Source: Diphasiastrum complanatum
Lineage: Eukaryota; Streptophyta; Lycopodiopsida; Lycopodiales; Lycopodiaceae
DNA length: 64,000 nt
Direction: 5' to 3'
Assembly (NCBI GenBank): GCA_029204225.1
Contig: CM055103.1
Location: 45,190,380 to 45,254,379, forward strand
A program made the position numbers and the translations under genes. Positions within the stretch are counted from its first letter, which is position 1. The number at the start of each line of letters is the position of its first letter. Shown here piece by piece: positions 34,416 through 45,745 of the stretch. The notes beneath the pieces were generated by a model. That model ran no database searches. It worked only from the letters and a program-made list of their open reading frames with translations, and was not told the DNA's origin.

Positions 34416-34538
34416 TCATTCACACTTGAAGGAATATCATCAAACTTAAGGTAGTAATAAGGGCAATAAAAATTAAACAATCATCAACTTGTAATTGCTT
34501 CTCTCTTCCTTGTATTTGAGCCTTGATGGTTGCATTTG

Positions 34539-34551
34539 GGCTCTGATACCA
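34539..34551 (-). other. primer binding site of the copia scrap
   Basis: The minus strand reads TGGTATCAGAGCC, the consensus initiator tRNA-Met site. To the right the sequence TGCTAAAATCAAAGG begins an LTR. Its position right after the RT scrap shows a large internal deletion. Confidence 0.8.
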
Positions 34552-35060
34552 TGCTAAAATCAAAGGTTATGAATATCATTTGGATACTAAAGCCTTGAAA
34601 AAGCATCAAAGTTTTCACTTATATCTAATAGATAGAAAACTACCACACAATTCAACCTATTTTGCATCTAATTGGCAAGAGCTTTTGAACACCACAATAA
34701 AACTGTAAATAATTGATCTTCACATTCTGTCACACACGTGGAAATTATAATACTTTGTTCAGATTCATATCTATTCATTAGACACAAAAAATATCACATT
34801 CATCATTCATCAATTCCTCATTAAAGAGCAAACTTGCCAAAATCACCATCTCTTGATAATCTCTTGAAGTATGTACAAAATGAGCTCTCAATCCATATCA
34901 AATGATCTCGGATATGAGATTAGGTAGAGTGCCATTAGGGTAGATCCTAAACCCCTGGCTATCAAAGCCTTAGATCATGCATAATTACCCGCTTGGTAGT
35001 TCGAGTCAACTGTCTTATAAAAGTAGGTGGCCGACCTCATCAAAATTCCCAATCATCTAG
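34551..35060 (-). mobile_element. probable copia 5' LTR
   Basis: Begins TGCTAAAATCAAAGG immediately outside the PBS. It is AT-rich and non-coding, with ACACACGTGG inside it (about 34732). The outer edge is a guess because no partner LTR is found. Confidence 0.4.
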
Positions 35061-36521
35061 GAACATCATGATATAATGCACTTTAGAGAAATATTTATTT
35101 AACTAATTCCATTTCATTATGAACATGCAAAAAAAAAAAACCTCATCATAATATAATTCACTTTAGAAAAAAGGATATAAGTTTGATACATTGGAAAGCA
35201 CTCAAAAGGGCTTTCCAATGATATCTTACATGATGTATTTGAGTTATAATTAAAAAGTTATGGCAAGTCAAAAGTATTAGTTTTATAATATTTTAATAAT
35301 ATTATAGACATCTTGCACAAATTCTTAAAGGGTCTTTTTGGAGCTCAAATCTCCCCTAATGTAATCTAAAGTTTTTGTAGTTGAAGATGATTGTCATTTG
35401 GTATGCTTTTTGTCTTTAATTACCAGTGGTTTATAGAACTTGAATATCATGTATTTCAGTTAAAGAATCCTGATTTGAGAGTATTCCTAAAATCCAATAT
35501 TTTCCTGTTGGGAAAGATTTCAGAATGGTTCTTATTCCTGAGTTATGTGGAACATATACTCTAGTATCCTGTAAATGATTAAGTATGATTTTGATTCCTG
35601 AAAATTATGATTGACAAATCATACGAATCTGAATATTTATGGTCAACGGATCATAAATAGATACTTAATTATTGTTAGAGGATTATAAGAAATGGTGATG
35701 ATTCTTAAGTGTGATGATTAATTCTTGATCTACTAATTGAGTAATAGTTCATATCAGTGTTTTGAATCTCTTTACTCCAGTATCTTATTGAGAGCCTATG
35801 GACCTCACATATATTCTCACAAGATAAGTTATCTTATTTGTGGAGAATTAATTAGTCTAGTGGATGGTATTCTACTACAGTTTATGGTTTGTAGATGCTT
35901 GAGTACATTTTTTCATCTGATTGGATCTCTAGTTATCATAGGAGACAAACAAGTCTATTAAGATGAATGAATGTTATTTTCTTGTATTTGGTGCTAGAAA
36001 CAGGAGAATTTAATTCAAAACAGTATCTGGGATACTCAAAGTTGAGTTTTAATCATTCTATATCTTAATGATTCTCCTAAAGATTGTAGTTGAATGAATT
36101 ATCATATTTTAAAATTAGATTCTAAGGATAGTTGTACTTATAAGCTTATGAATTATTCGTCAGAGTTGTGGATAATTTTAGACTGTAATTATAATTATTT
36201 TATTATTTCTTTAACTTGAATCTCTTAAGTTAGGTTATTTTATCCAGTGTTTCATGTAAGTGCTTTACATGAGGGTGGTGTCACTAATTTATGGTGAATA
36301 TAACCTAGATAGGAAATTTATTGCTTAGTGTACTTTTTCAAAACTGACTTGTACTCCAGTACAGAGATTATCACTTGGAAAATAGGATTATCTATGAGTA
36401 CTTGTTTGATGTAAAAATTTAAATTAAGGATAATGATTTTCTAGGTTGATATTTAAAGTTAAAAGAACTGTTCCTATTATTTTTTTTCTGTTTAGAGAGC
36501 TTCTAAGGATAGAAGCAATTT
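35061..36521. other. AT-rich region without a recognisable gene
   Basis: Strongly AT-rich. The phrase TACTCCAGTA recurs at about 35771, 36352 and 36590. The polypurine tract at its right end suggests it is the decayed 3' internal part of a plus-strand gypsy, but no coding motif survives. Confidence 0.4.
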
Positions 36522-36534
36522 AAGGAGGGAAGAA
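36522..36534 (+). other. polypurine tract before a gypsy LTR
   Basis: AAGGAGGGAAGAA immediately precedes TGTTATGTCCATGACC, the arrangement at the 3' LTR of many plant gypsy elements. Confidence 0.6.
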
Positions 36535-37030
36535 TGTTATGTCCATGACCAGTAAGTAGGATTTAGTATACTCCTAGTCTTGGATACACGGTACTCCAGT
36601 AAATCAAGCTGTTAGTTATGCCACATCATACTGGATGTGACTTGAAAGTAACTAATATCCTTGTGAGGTCCAAAACACACTAAATGGAGTTTAGACAAGG
36701 TTTGAGACAGTGTATGCATGTGTAGAGTTAATAGCAATTCTATGAATAGTTGGTCCATGTTTAGAACTTTATTCTAGGTGAATCTATGTATAGGGACTTA
36801 GGGCTATGCATGGCTATGTGCCTAGGTTGCTTTTGGCTCTATATATTGAGTCCAAACTCGCCCTATTCCTCATTGTAATCATTGATTCATTGCCAGGGTT
36901 TCACTCTACATTTATGCTGCTTGTTCTTTGGCTTGGGGGTGAAGTTTCCAGAGTTGATTGGTTGCTTCTACTTGGTTGGGTGGTTGCTCCATAGTGTGTT
37001 TTCCATTGTGGTTTATCTTGTAAGCAAGAT
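36535..37030 (+). mobile_element. gypsy LTR (right edge uncertain)
   Basis: The start TGTTATGTCC follows the polypurine tract. A possible TATA (GCTCTATATATTGAG, about 36836-36850) lies within. The right end lies somewhere before the RNase H scrap at 37075. No second copy is present to fix it. Confidence 0.45.
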
Positions 37031-37074
37031 CTTAGGGAGCTTCCCTTATAAGTCCACTAGTGGAGTGGATGGAG

Positions 37075-37215
37075 GCATGAACAATTGTTTTGAGCTACTT
37101 GAGAAAAGTGTCACTTCAGCACCAATACTAATCATTGGTGATCATAATAAGACTTTTGTGGTTAGGACCGATGCTAGTGATTATGCGATTGGCAATGTAC
37201 ATGGACATAATTGTC
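37075..37215 (+). pseudogene. gypsy RNase H scrap
   Basis: The plus strand reads CFELLEKSVTSAPILII, then FVVRTDASDYAIGNV. This is the end of a gypsy RT and the first catalytic-Asp strand of RNase H (usual form TDASDYAIGAVL). It is about 45 residues long. It lies directly beyond the LTR in the same strand, so it belongs to a separate or tandem copy. Confidence 0.75.
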
Positions 37216-37219
37216 TGCA

Positions 37220-38095
37220 TCCCAGTGCATGTTCAAATGACTTTCTCTCTACTCAATTGTTGATATAGGGCACCGATATTTTTCAATCACATGGCTTCAA
37301 ATCTGATGACCATTGCTCTTGTGAAGGATTCAGTTTCAAGTAGCAAGGTAGTGTGTTCAATGGAATGCCCAAGGGGAGACTCAAACCCAAGACCAAAGAA
37401 ACTTTGGATGTCAAGCCAAACAACTGAGCCAACCTTGTTGGTATTGTTCCCTAGAATGATGAGATTGCCAGGCAAGAAACTAGTGTCCTACAATGACTAA
37501 ATCATTTACCTAAAAATTTCGGTGTATTTGTATATTTTAATAGTATGGTACATATATACTAGATGTTCCTAATGGAGCCAGTCACTTCAAAGTTTTTACT
37601 TTTGCCCTTATTATGTATGCAAGCTTTGTTGTAAAGCTTCAAGAAGAACAGCTCAGAAATCCCTTGTTCAGCTTTTGGATATACAATGCGCTCAGTTTTG
37701 CATGTTTCATTGCTGCATGAAAGAGAAAATTTGGTTTAATAGTTAAAGGTTGATGGTAATGGATTGGTGCAATCCTTTTTTGTGAGTTGATATGATTTGT
37801 GGTAAGTTGTAACATGTGTCTCATATCTACAGATAATGATTGTTCTGACAGAATTTCAATATATCACAGTATGTGTTTCTAAGTGTTCTGACTTAGTGAT
37901 GCATTTTTCTCATGACCAAAATTTGCGAACTGTGCGACAAAATAGTTTAAAGATGCAGACTGTGCGAAACATAGTTCAAAATGCAATAGTCAAAAAAAAC
38001 AACAAGAAAAAACTAAGAAAAATACTAAGGCTTTGAACAATAGAAACTCTTAGTTTCTACAACTCTCTCTCAAAGCTGGTATTTTTTTTATTCCT
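37220..38095. other. no gene recognised
   Basis: Short frames only. A 69-codon plus frame (37291-37500) shows no usable family signal. The part from 37900 leads into the Copia-D minus fragment and may be its 3' LTR, rich in GTGCGA phrases. Confidence 0.4.
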
Positions 38096-38106
38096 AAGCT
38101 TATATG

Positions 38107-39415
38107 CTACTTCTCAAAATTTGCCTTGTCAAGAGGCTTTGGGAATATATCAGCCACCATCTGCTTCATTGGAACGAACTCGATCTTCAGCCTGTCTTTC
38201 TCAACTAGATCTCTTATCAAATGATATATGATAATGTGTTTTGTCCTAGAATAAAACACTGGATCCTTCGTCAAATGAATGGCGGATGTATTATCCATGA
38301 ATAGTAGCAGCAGCTCGTTGGAGTTCTCTCCCAGTTCCTCAAGGAACTGTTTGAGCCATGTAAGCCCATTCGCCATCTTGGCTGCTGCAACATACTCTAC
38401 CTTGTAGGATGATTGCGTAGTTATGGTCTGCTTTCTACTTATCTATATCATAGCCGCATCGGCCGCTATTGTGCATCTTCCTGAGATGCTCTTGTAGTCA
38501 TCTTTCAGGGATGCCCAGCTTGCATCATTGTAGAATTTGATCTGGAATCCTCCATGTCGAGAAAAACACAGCCCATAATCCATCGTCTGTTGAAGGTATT
38601 GCAAAATTCTTTTGGCGAGCTTCCAGTGTGTAGGACCTGGATTAATGTTGAATTGGCTCATCCTGAGAACTGCGTAGGCAATGTCAGGATGTGTATTATC
38701 TTCCAAGTACATGAGTGATCCGATCAACCTCCTATAGGTCACATTCTGCATGGCTTCTTGCTCTTTTGCATTCTGCGGACAGTCCTGCTTCGTCAGAATT
38801 GTTCCAGCTACCATTAGTGTGTTACCTCCCTTGGAGTCTGTCATCTAAAAATCATCAATGATTTTTTGGATGTATCTTGACTGGTGAAGATATAACTTTC
38901 CTTCGTCAAGATCTCTGTCAATTTGCAATCCTAGGTAGCATCTTGCTTCCCCTAGATTTGATATTTTAAAATGCTGAGAAATATCATGCTTCACCTAAAC
39001 AATCAGGTTGTCCCTTCTAGATAGAATCAAAGTGTCATCAACATAGACAACAATGATTATGATTTCTCCATCTGTGACCTTTGTATAGATATTATAGTCG
39101 GCCATCAATGGTTGAGATCCTAAGAATCTAAGGGTGTGATCCTCCTTCTTATACCACTGCTTGATAGACTGCTTCAGTCCGTATATGCTTCTTTGCATTC
39201 AACAGGCGTAGTTGGCAAAGCGTGAGCAAATGAATCTTGGTGATTGGTCCATATAGACCTCCTCATTCAACTCGCCATATAGGAAGGTGATATTTTCATC
39301 AACTATGTGGATCTTGAGACTGTATGCTGCTACATATGCAAATAGCAAGCATGAGGATGAGTGCTTTATAACTGAAAAAAATGTTTCATTATAGTCAACA
39401 CCATACTTCTGAGAA
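38107..39415 (-). pseudogene. Copia-D RT-RNase H fragment
   Basis: Read leftward from 39415: RT (QKYGVDYNETF, HIVDENITFLYGELNEEVYMDQ, QRSIYGLKQ, catalytic VVYVDDTLILS), then RNase H with RLIGSLMYLEDNTHPDIAYAV, CTIAADAA, LLFMDNTSAIHL, HLIRDLVEKDRL and VADIFPKPLDKANFEK at 38107. Frame changes and stops occur at each junction. It meets a plus-strand copy of the same family head-on near 39415. The RT region occurs in both, in opposite orientation. Confidence 0.8.
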
Positions 39416-39423
39416 TGACCAAG

Positions 39424-41305
39424 ACTATGGAGTTATGCATTCTGACATCTGTGGACCTTTTAATGTGATCTTAGTAGGAGGTTCAAAATATTATATAACC
39501 TTCATTAATGATTATAGTAAATTTGCCAGAGTGTACTTCATTCAGAATAAATCTGAAGCACTTGATAAAGTCAAAGAGTATGTGAATTGGGCTGAGAGAT
39601 GCACAGGCAACAAAGTGAAGCAGATCAGGACAGATCGAGGTGGCGAATACATCTCGAATCGCTTCACTGACTTCTGCAATGATCGTGGCATCATTCACAG
39701 AAGGACTACAGCCTACACACCACAACACAATGGTGTTGCAGAAAGAAAGAATAGGACCCTGATGGAAGCTGCCAGATGCATGATGGCCTACTCGAAGGCT
39801 CCAAGGGTAATGTGGGCTAAAGCAGTAGCTACAGTCACATACATCTAGAACAGGACAGGAAAGTCTGGTGTCCCTCATACGACACCACACGAGTTATGGT
39901 GCGGTAGAAAGCCCAATCTGTCTCACATCAGAATCTTTGGTTGTGCAGCTTATGCACATATTCCTGATAAGCTTCGAAATAAGCTTGATGAAAAAGCCAA
40001 ACAGGGATTTCTGGTAGGTTATCACAACAATTCGTCATACTACAACATCTACATGCCAGACACAAACATTTTGAAAACAGTGAGAGATGTCAGATTCGAT
40101 GAGAGCAGGACAATGGCCAATGACAATCTTGTCAGCTATGAGGTTCTGGAGAGACAATACTACGAATTTTCACCAGCAACAAAGGTTGCAGAAGATGAAC
40201 ACGAAAACAAAGATTTTTGAGTCACCTTGCACTCGAGTGACGGAATCAAAAGATGAAAGATTCAATAGGCAGCCTACTGCTACAGTACCTATAAACCAAG
40301 ATGGTTCCGGACCTAGCAGATCAGAAAAAGACAAAGGCATTGTTGTCCCAGGAGGATCTCCTAGAAGGTCGACAAGACCACGAAGAGCGCCAACAAGATA
40401 TGTGCTAGGCAGCTCAGCTTCCACATCAGAATAATTCTACTGATTCAGTGGCGAACCGCAGACTTTTGAGGAGGCTATTGAATATCCAGAAAAGGACAAA
40501 TGGATCCAAGCCATGAACGAAGAGATGGAATCCATGAGAAAAAATCAGGTATGAACGTTGTAGCCATTATCACATAAGCGCAAGACTATCAAATGCAAAT
40601 GGGTTCTCAAGAGCTTGATTTTGAGTTCCACGAAAGGAAGCCTTCCCTCCACTTCTCAGTTGTCTCCTTCTCCACTTCCATCAGTTTTGGGTCGGATGGG
40701 AATGTCTCGGAATACAAGGCAAAGTTGGTAGCGAAGGGATTTTCTCAAAGATACGGTATTGACTACTCTGAAACCTTCTCTCCTATCATCAAACATTCGT
40801 CCCTACGATTATTGTTTGCATATGCAGTTGCTTATGACCTCAGGATCCACATTGTGGACAAGAAGATAGCCTTCTTGCATGGTGAGCTAGATGAAGAGGT
40901 CTATATGGATCAACCCCTAGGTTATGTCTCAAATTCACTTCTTGATTATTCATGCAGAATGCATAGAAGTATCTATGGTCTAAAATAGTCAACTCGACAA
41001 TGGTACAAGAAGAAGGATCAAGCCCTAAAATCATTAGGATTCAAGCCACTGTTGGCTGATTCCAATGTGTATGTCAAAGTCACAGATGGGCAGATCATCA
41101 TTGTGGCTGTGTATGTGGACGACACCCTGATACTCTACAAGAGTGAGAAGTTGATTGCTGAAGTGAAGAAAGAAATCTCAAAACATTTCGAGATCATGGA
41201 TCTAGGAGAACCAGGTATTACCTTGGCCTGCAAATTGACAGGGACTACGAGGGAGGTAAGTTATACCTTCACCAGTCCAGATACACCTAGAAGATCCTAG
41301 AGGAT
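39424..41305 (+). pseudogene. Copia-D integrase-RT fragment
   Basis: The plus strand reads GVMHSDICGPF, FINDYSKFARVYF, IRTDRGGEYISNRF and PQHNGVAERKNRTL: an integrase core with all three acids (D, D, E) present. It continues through RIFGCAAYAHIPDKL with a stop before it, a Pro/Ser/Arg linker (GGSPRRSTRPRRAPTRY), then RT: VAKGFSQRYGIDYSETFSP, HGELDEEVYMDQPLGY, IYGLK followed by TAG, and the catalytic VAVYVDDTLIL. It ends near 41305, just before LTR-G. At least four stops or frame changes make it inactive. Confidence 0.8.
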
Positions 41306-41323
41306 TTTGGGATGCTGAATTAT

Positions 41324-41912
41324 TGTCAAAAATCTATCTTGGTTATTTTATGGTTTTATGTTTGTGAGTACATTTCACATGTGTGGAGAATGTTCCCACA
41401 TGTGTAAAATAGTTAGAAATAGTTTATAATGTTGACTTTAGGGGTATGGTAGAGATTGCTAGTCAAGCATCTTGGTGTCACTAGGTGATAGGGCCAATTT
41501 TGGCTTTAGAGATCAAATGGTCAAGTACACATGTTTTGTCATGATTGGGCAAAAATTCAATTGTGATTGAAATCAAGCTAGTTACGTTTCTTACACATGT
41601 CAAGTTTAAATTAGAGCAAAAGTCAAAAGTCCAATCATAAGAGAGAGATGTGTTGGAAGGGTCCAATCAAAAGTGAGAGATGTTGCATCACACATCCAAT
41701 ACGATTAGAAGGGCTATGTTTAAGGGGTCCAATAGAATTTAAGCTTGGATCTCCACAAGTTTCTATAACATTAGAACATTCCCACATGTGTGAGTTTTCA
41801 CATATATCTCGAGCTCTAATCTGAAGGTAGTTGCACATGCAACTAGAGAAACCATATCTCATGACTTCATGCCAGATGTTGCAATAAATCCATCCTTTGT
41901 AGTGATGCAAAA
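41324..41912 (+). mobile_element. LTR-G, longer copy
   Basis: Begins TGTCAAAAATCTATCTTGG. The first 189 bases match 13351-13539. It holds three CACATGTG-type palindromes (about 41377, 41397 and 41769). No internal region of the same family is attached. The right end (GCAATAAATCCATCC...) is estimated. It is probably a solo or truncated LTR. Confidence 0.6.
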
Positions 41913-41934
41913 AATGCTGAACGAAGCGAAGCTT

Positions 41935-42430
41935 TCACGAATGCGAAACGATTTGGATGGAGTTCAGATATGACTGCTGGTCACTACCAGCTGCATCATT
42001 CCTACAGTCCTTCAAAATGTAGACAGACACTACTGTACTACGTTAATAAATTAAATGCAGCATTCAATGAAATTCAAACCAAGGTGCAGAATTAAAATGA
42101 ACAAGTAAATCAGATATACGAATAATAGCAGACTAATTTTCATTTGAGATCAGACAAGATAAGAAAATTATCTATTTATTTCTCTAATTCTTCAAGCACT
42201 ACATGCAGATCCACGTAGTGCCTTGGCATGAGAGAAATACAGTTCTCCTACGAGCAATGTCTCGCTTACTAGCGGACTTGTGAATCTTCAGATCCTATGC
42301 AAAATTGTCTCGCACGCAGGCGGACATGTATTCTATATTTGTGTCTTCTTACTTACTAACAACAGACTACTTCATGTATATGTGTAGGTATTTGTATCAT
42401 CATCGCTATGTATAGTCATGTGATTTTCCT
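41935..42430 (-). mobile_element. Copia-D-related LTR, minus orientation
   Basis: Its left half is the inverted partner of 7650-7915. Its right half has the TCTCGC...GCGGAC phrases seen in the LTR at 2916-3480. It is followed on the right by a minus-strand RNase H, as a 3' LTR should be. Confidence 0.6.
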
Positions 42431-42439
42431 GTTTCATGC

Positions 42440-42620
42440 CAACTTCATCCAAGATTTGCCTCAACCATATAGCTTCTTGTGTTGCACTACACATTGCCTC
42501 ATACTCTGCTTCTGTTGTAGATAAAGCAACTGTACTTTTCTTTTTACTAGACTAGGAAAAACAACTACCAAAAAACTGGAATCCATACCCTGTGTGGATC
42601 TACGATCATCATAGTCACCT
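42440..42620 (-). pseudogene. copia RNase H fragment
   Basis: The minus strand reads STVALSTTEAEYEAMCSATQ, then EAIWLRQILDEVGM: the conserved RNase H region of Ty1/copia. The part before it (GYGFQFFGSC) is interrupted by a TAG. It joins the end of a plus-strand Copia-D LTR at about 42625, in opposite orientation, a rearrangement junction. Confidence 0.8.
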
Positions 42621-42655
42621 CCCCAAAAAAACGAAACAGTCTTGCTTCCGCAACA

Positions 42656-42668
42656 TGGTATCAGAGCC
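42656..42668 (+). other. Copia-D plus copy: primer binding site
   Basis: TGGTATCAGAGCC directly follows the LTR end CTTGCTTCCGCAACA (42641-42655). It is the consensus initiator tRNA-Met site. Only about 30 bases of the LTR remain upstream. Confidence 0.85.
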
Positions 42669-42720
42669 CATAGGTTATCACTACTAATATCCCAGTAGTG
42701 ATTCTTCCAGACAACACAAT

Positions 42721-43627
42721 ATGGCTACAACAATCCAGACCAGAGTAGCAATCAGTCTTGATGGCGCAAATTATAGATTTTGAAAATTCAAAATCAAAAC
42801 ACTTCAAAAGGGCGAAGGCATATGGTCGGTGACCGAGTTAAGAGGTGCAGCCTCCAGAGGGAGACCCGAGGAGAGCTGAATGGATCAAAAAAGAAGAGCG
42901 CGCAATGAGGATCATCGTTTCATCCATAAATGAGGACCTACTCATGCAGATTGAAGACTACAAAAGTGGCCATGCAGCCTGGGAAAGATTAAAACAAAAG
43001 TATGAAGTGAGGACTGCAGCTTCAGTCATGCACCTTCACAATCAGCTGCAATCCATACGATGGGATGGCAACCAATTGGATTAGCACGTTGAGAAGATCA
43101 AAACGATCTTCGCTCAACTCGCTACATCAAGACAGGAGCACCAGGTCCTAGCACCACAACAGCTGATGTACTTCATAAAATCTCTACCGACGTCCTATCA
43201 GGTGCCGAGAATGCTCATACTGAGTCTACCAGATATGACATTCGACAAAGCAGTCAGTCTTGTCACTGATGAGAGACTGATGAGAGACAAAGGAGAGAAA
43301 AGCACTGACCAAGAGAAGGCTCTCTTCACAAAAGGAAAGAACAAGAACAAGAACAAGCCAAGATTTGAGAAGACAAAGTCCTCAAATCATCAATCTTCTT
43401 CCTGCGATCACTGCCACAAACCAGGCCATATGGCCAACAAATGCTGGTTCAATCCAGCAATACCTTGCATGCACTACAAGAAGAAAAAACATTCTACATA
43501 CGATTGCAGATTTAATCCAAAAATAAAAAACAAATCTGAAAAGGCAAACGTTGCAGAGTTGTCTTTCTTCGGTACTGGAGATTTTGCATGCTTGTTCATA
43601 GATCTTGAGGAATCTGATAGGATCTGA
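42721..43627 (+). pseudogene. Copia-D gag
   Basis: Gag begins at the ATG at 42721 (MATTIQTRVAISLDGANYRF). An in-frame TGA follows at residue 21, a frameshift falls before 42845, and a TAG at 43082. The rest is readable: EWIKKEERAMRIIVSS, ASVMHLHNQLQSIRWDGN, MYFIKSLPTSYQVPRML, ALFTKGKNKNKNK, and the CCHC nucleocapsid knuckle CDHCHKPGHMANKC at about 43402-43445, followed by a second Cys/His-rich stretch (MHYKKKKHSTYDC). After 43560 the sequence is shared with the minus-strand gypsy gag, so the copia ends there. Confidence 0.8.
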
Positions 43628-43875
43628 TGACCCATCATATTTAGGTATTTTCATGCGCAGTGCCCTCCAAACTGCTTCAATGGTGCGACATGTATGGGTT
43701 GACCCATTGGATCCATTGGTGTTGGTTCTGCCTCTGTATCGATTTGTGCAACTGCTACTCTAGGAAGGTTTGGTGCTTGATTTATTGCTCTTCTTGCGAT
43801 TGATCGTCCGGATCTCAGATTTATCTGGTGATAGGGTCCAAGGATGTTGGATCTTGCTAGTACAGTGGAACACAA
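43560..43875 (-). pseudogene. Gypsy-G gag fragment
   Basis: The minus strand reads INLRSGRSIARRAINQAPNL and PMDPMGQPIHVAPLKQFGG, then after a frame change MKIPKYDGSSDPIRFLKIYE and CKISSTEERQLCN. This resembles the start of a gypsy capsid ('P.F.G..DP..FL..YE..C'). It stops at the Copia-D junction. Its PBS and LTR lie 1 kb to the right in the same orientation. Confidence 0.5.
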
Positions 43876-44039
43876 TCTGGATCTTAGGGAATCAGATCAA
43901 TTTGATAGGCCGATCGTGTGAATTTAGGCCTCTTATGGTGGTTATTCGTTGATATCTTCTTGATCCTTGTTCCAATTGGCCTGAGATTTTGACAGTAGCT
44001 GGATCTAGTGTAGATGTAACTACTGATCTAGTTTATGAG

Positions 44040-44790
44040 GGTTAACTTGTGTGAGGGTTGGCTGTGAGAGAGTTTTTTTCATTGATTTTCAGTGAAAAAA
44101 TTTGATTTTTTTCAGATTACTGGGAAGTAACTCTCGCAAGGATTATCGGAGCTGCATCTGATATAAATCTGACTCTGGAAACCTCTACGAAGGTTAACTC
44201 TTGCATAAAGTGAAAATTTCACTGTTTGCGAGGGTTCAAGACCATTATTTTGGTCTGATCTTTACCAATCATCAGTACTAACTCTCGTAGACTTCATCAC
44301 TAATGAAAAATGATATTCTGGATCAATTGGAGTGGTCTGCAAGAGTCACTTTTGTAAGGATTTTTTGGATCTTTAAATTCAACACTTAAATCCAATTTCT
44401 TGCTCACTGGAATCAAACTAACTCTCGCAAACTCTTCTGTGTCCTAGTCTCACTGAATTGGAACTTTAGAATTCTCTACGAGGGTTCTTGACCACTGAAA
44501 CTAAAAATTTTGGTGTCTGCGAGGCTTCCTTGGGATTTTCCCATCTTTTTTTCACTGGAAACTCTCGCATTGGTACTTAGGCTCTGAACTAACTCTTGCA
44601 AGCTTCTCTGTGTCATGGTCTCACTGAGATGGAACTTGAGAGAACTCTGTGAGAGTTCTTATGAAAATATGAATTTTTTTTTGTTTTTTACAAGGGTTTT
44701 TTGAATTTTTATGGTTTTTTTCCGATTTTTGCAATCTGCTTGGAACTAACTCTCGCAGGCTTCTATGCAGGTCATTAACTAAAATGGCAG
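44040..44790. repeat. degenerate tandem repeats, about 130-180 bp
   Basis: AACTCTCGCA or AACTCTTGCA followed by a variable stretch recurs at about 44132, 44206, 44280, 44412, 44561, 44591 and 44748. The units at 44412 and 44591 align over 75 bases, 179 bp apart (CTTCTGTGTCCTAGTCTCACT against CTCTGTGTCATGGTCTCACTG). It lies in the leader between PBS and gag of Gypsy-G. Confidence 0.65.
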
Positions 44791-44813
44791 CTATACTAGT
44801 TAGAGAGAACCTA

Positions 44814-44831
44814 TCCCCGACATCGGCGCCA
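44814..44831 (-). other. Gypsy-G primer binding site (tRNA-Asp type)
   Basis: The minus strand reads TGGCGCCGATGTCGGGGA, matching the tRNA-Asp 3' end used by many plant gypsy elements (TGGCGCCGTTGCCGGGGA) with two changes. It follows the LTR end with a five-base spacer TATAG. Confidence 0.8.
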
Positions 44832-44836
44832 CTATA

Positions 44837-45673
44837 TGGACGTAGATCTATCGTAGTAGTAGCCCTCCCGCCTGTGAACAAGGATTAGGACGCTGGATAG
44901 GTGTCTGACTATGTAAAGATGCAACTTTTAGATACTTCTCTACTTTCACACTATCTCTATCACCCTTAACACTACCCACCGCTAACTCTACTCCGCTAAA
45001 CTAACATTTCACATGGTTTGAGTGAAGGAAAAGAGAAGAGTAGAAGAGAGAGAGAGAGAGGGAAAGAGAGAAAGAGTGTGAGAGATTTGAGATGGAGGTT
45101 GGCTCAAATGCTCAATATCATTGCTTATGGAGAAACATTAACTAGCATAAACTAAAAATATAGCAAATGGGAAATAACACACAAGTCACCACAGAAGCAT
45201 AAGCAAAGAGTGATTAGCAATTGAGGATGCTTGAGCTCCCAACATGATAGAGTCTCCTCCCCTCTATTAAGCATGCAAAATAGAGTACAAATGGTGCCTT
45301 TTTATAAATGGGGAAGGCCCTTGGCCCAAACTCCTATTGGCTAATTTGTACATCGATCCTATCTATTCATCTTGGACCCAACTTAATCCAAGGGTCCACA
45401 AAAAGTACCTTAGAAATCACAAGATTCATGTGAGTCCAAAATTGGACCCACCTTAAAAAAGTTAAATACTAAGTTCTAACTTGACTTTGGGCCTCAAGTT
45501 TTATTTCAGTGACAAAAGGGCCCAAGTCTATTATTTCTATTTACATTTTATAGCTTGCGTTCTCATTGGGCCATGGGATTATATGCATAGGAAGCCATGC
45601 CCTCATAACACATTTATTCACCAACTTTATTTATTTGCTTTGTGTTGGGAATACCCCCAACACCCCCTCACCA
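44837..45673 (-). mobile_element. Gypsy-G 5' LTR
   Basis: On the minus strand it starts TGTTGGGGGTATTCCC at 45673 and ends ...GATCTACGTCCA at 44837, so it has TG...CA ends and about 837 bp. A GA-rich run (45042-45090) and a TTTTTATAAATGGGG TATA-like block are inside. A related truncated LTR is at 20669. A purine tract GTGAGGGGG lies just outside the start, which is unusual for a 5' LTR. Confidence 0.75.
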
Positions 45674-45694
45674 TGCATAAAAGTGTATGTAAGT

Positions 45695-45707
45695 TTATAT
45701 ATATATG

Positions 45708-45741
<34 letters not shown>

Positions 45742-45745
45742 TATA
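45695..45745. repeat. (AT)n tract
   Basis: TATATATATG/TATATATATA repeats over about 50 bases beside the Gypsy-G LTR. ORFs across it have no meaning. Confidence 0.95.

Noticed and set aside
37291-37500. Frame containing GDSNPRPKKLW
   Set aside because: Short, without a domain or neighbours; a chance frame in non-coding sequence.
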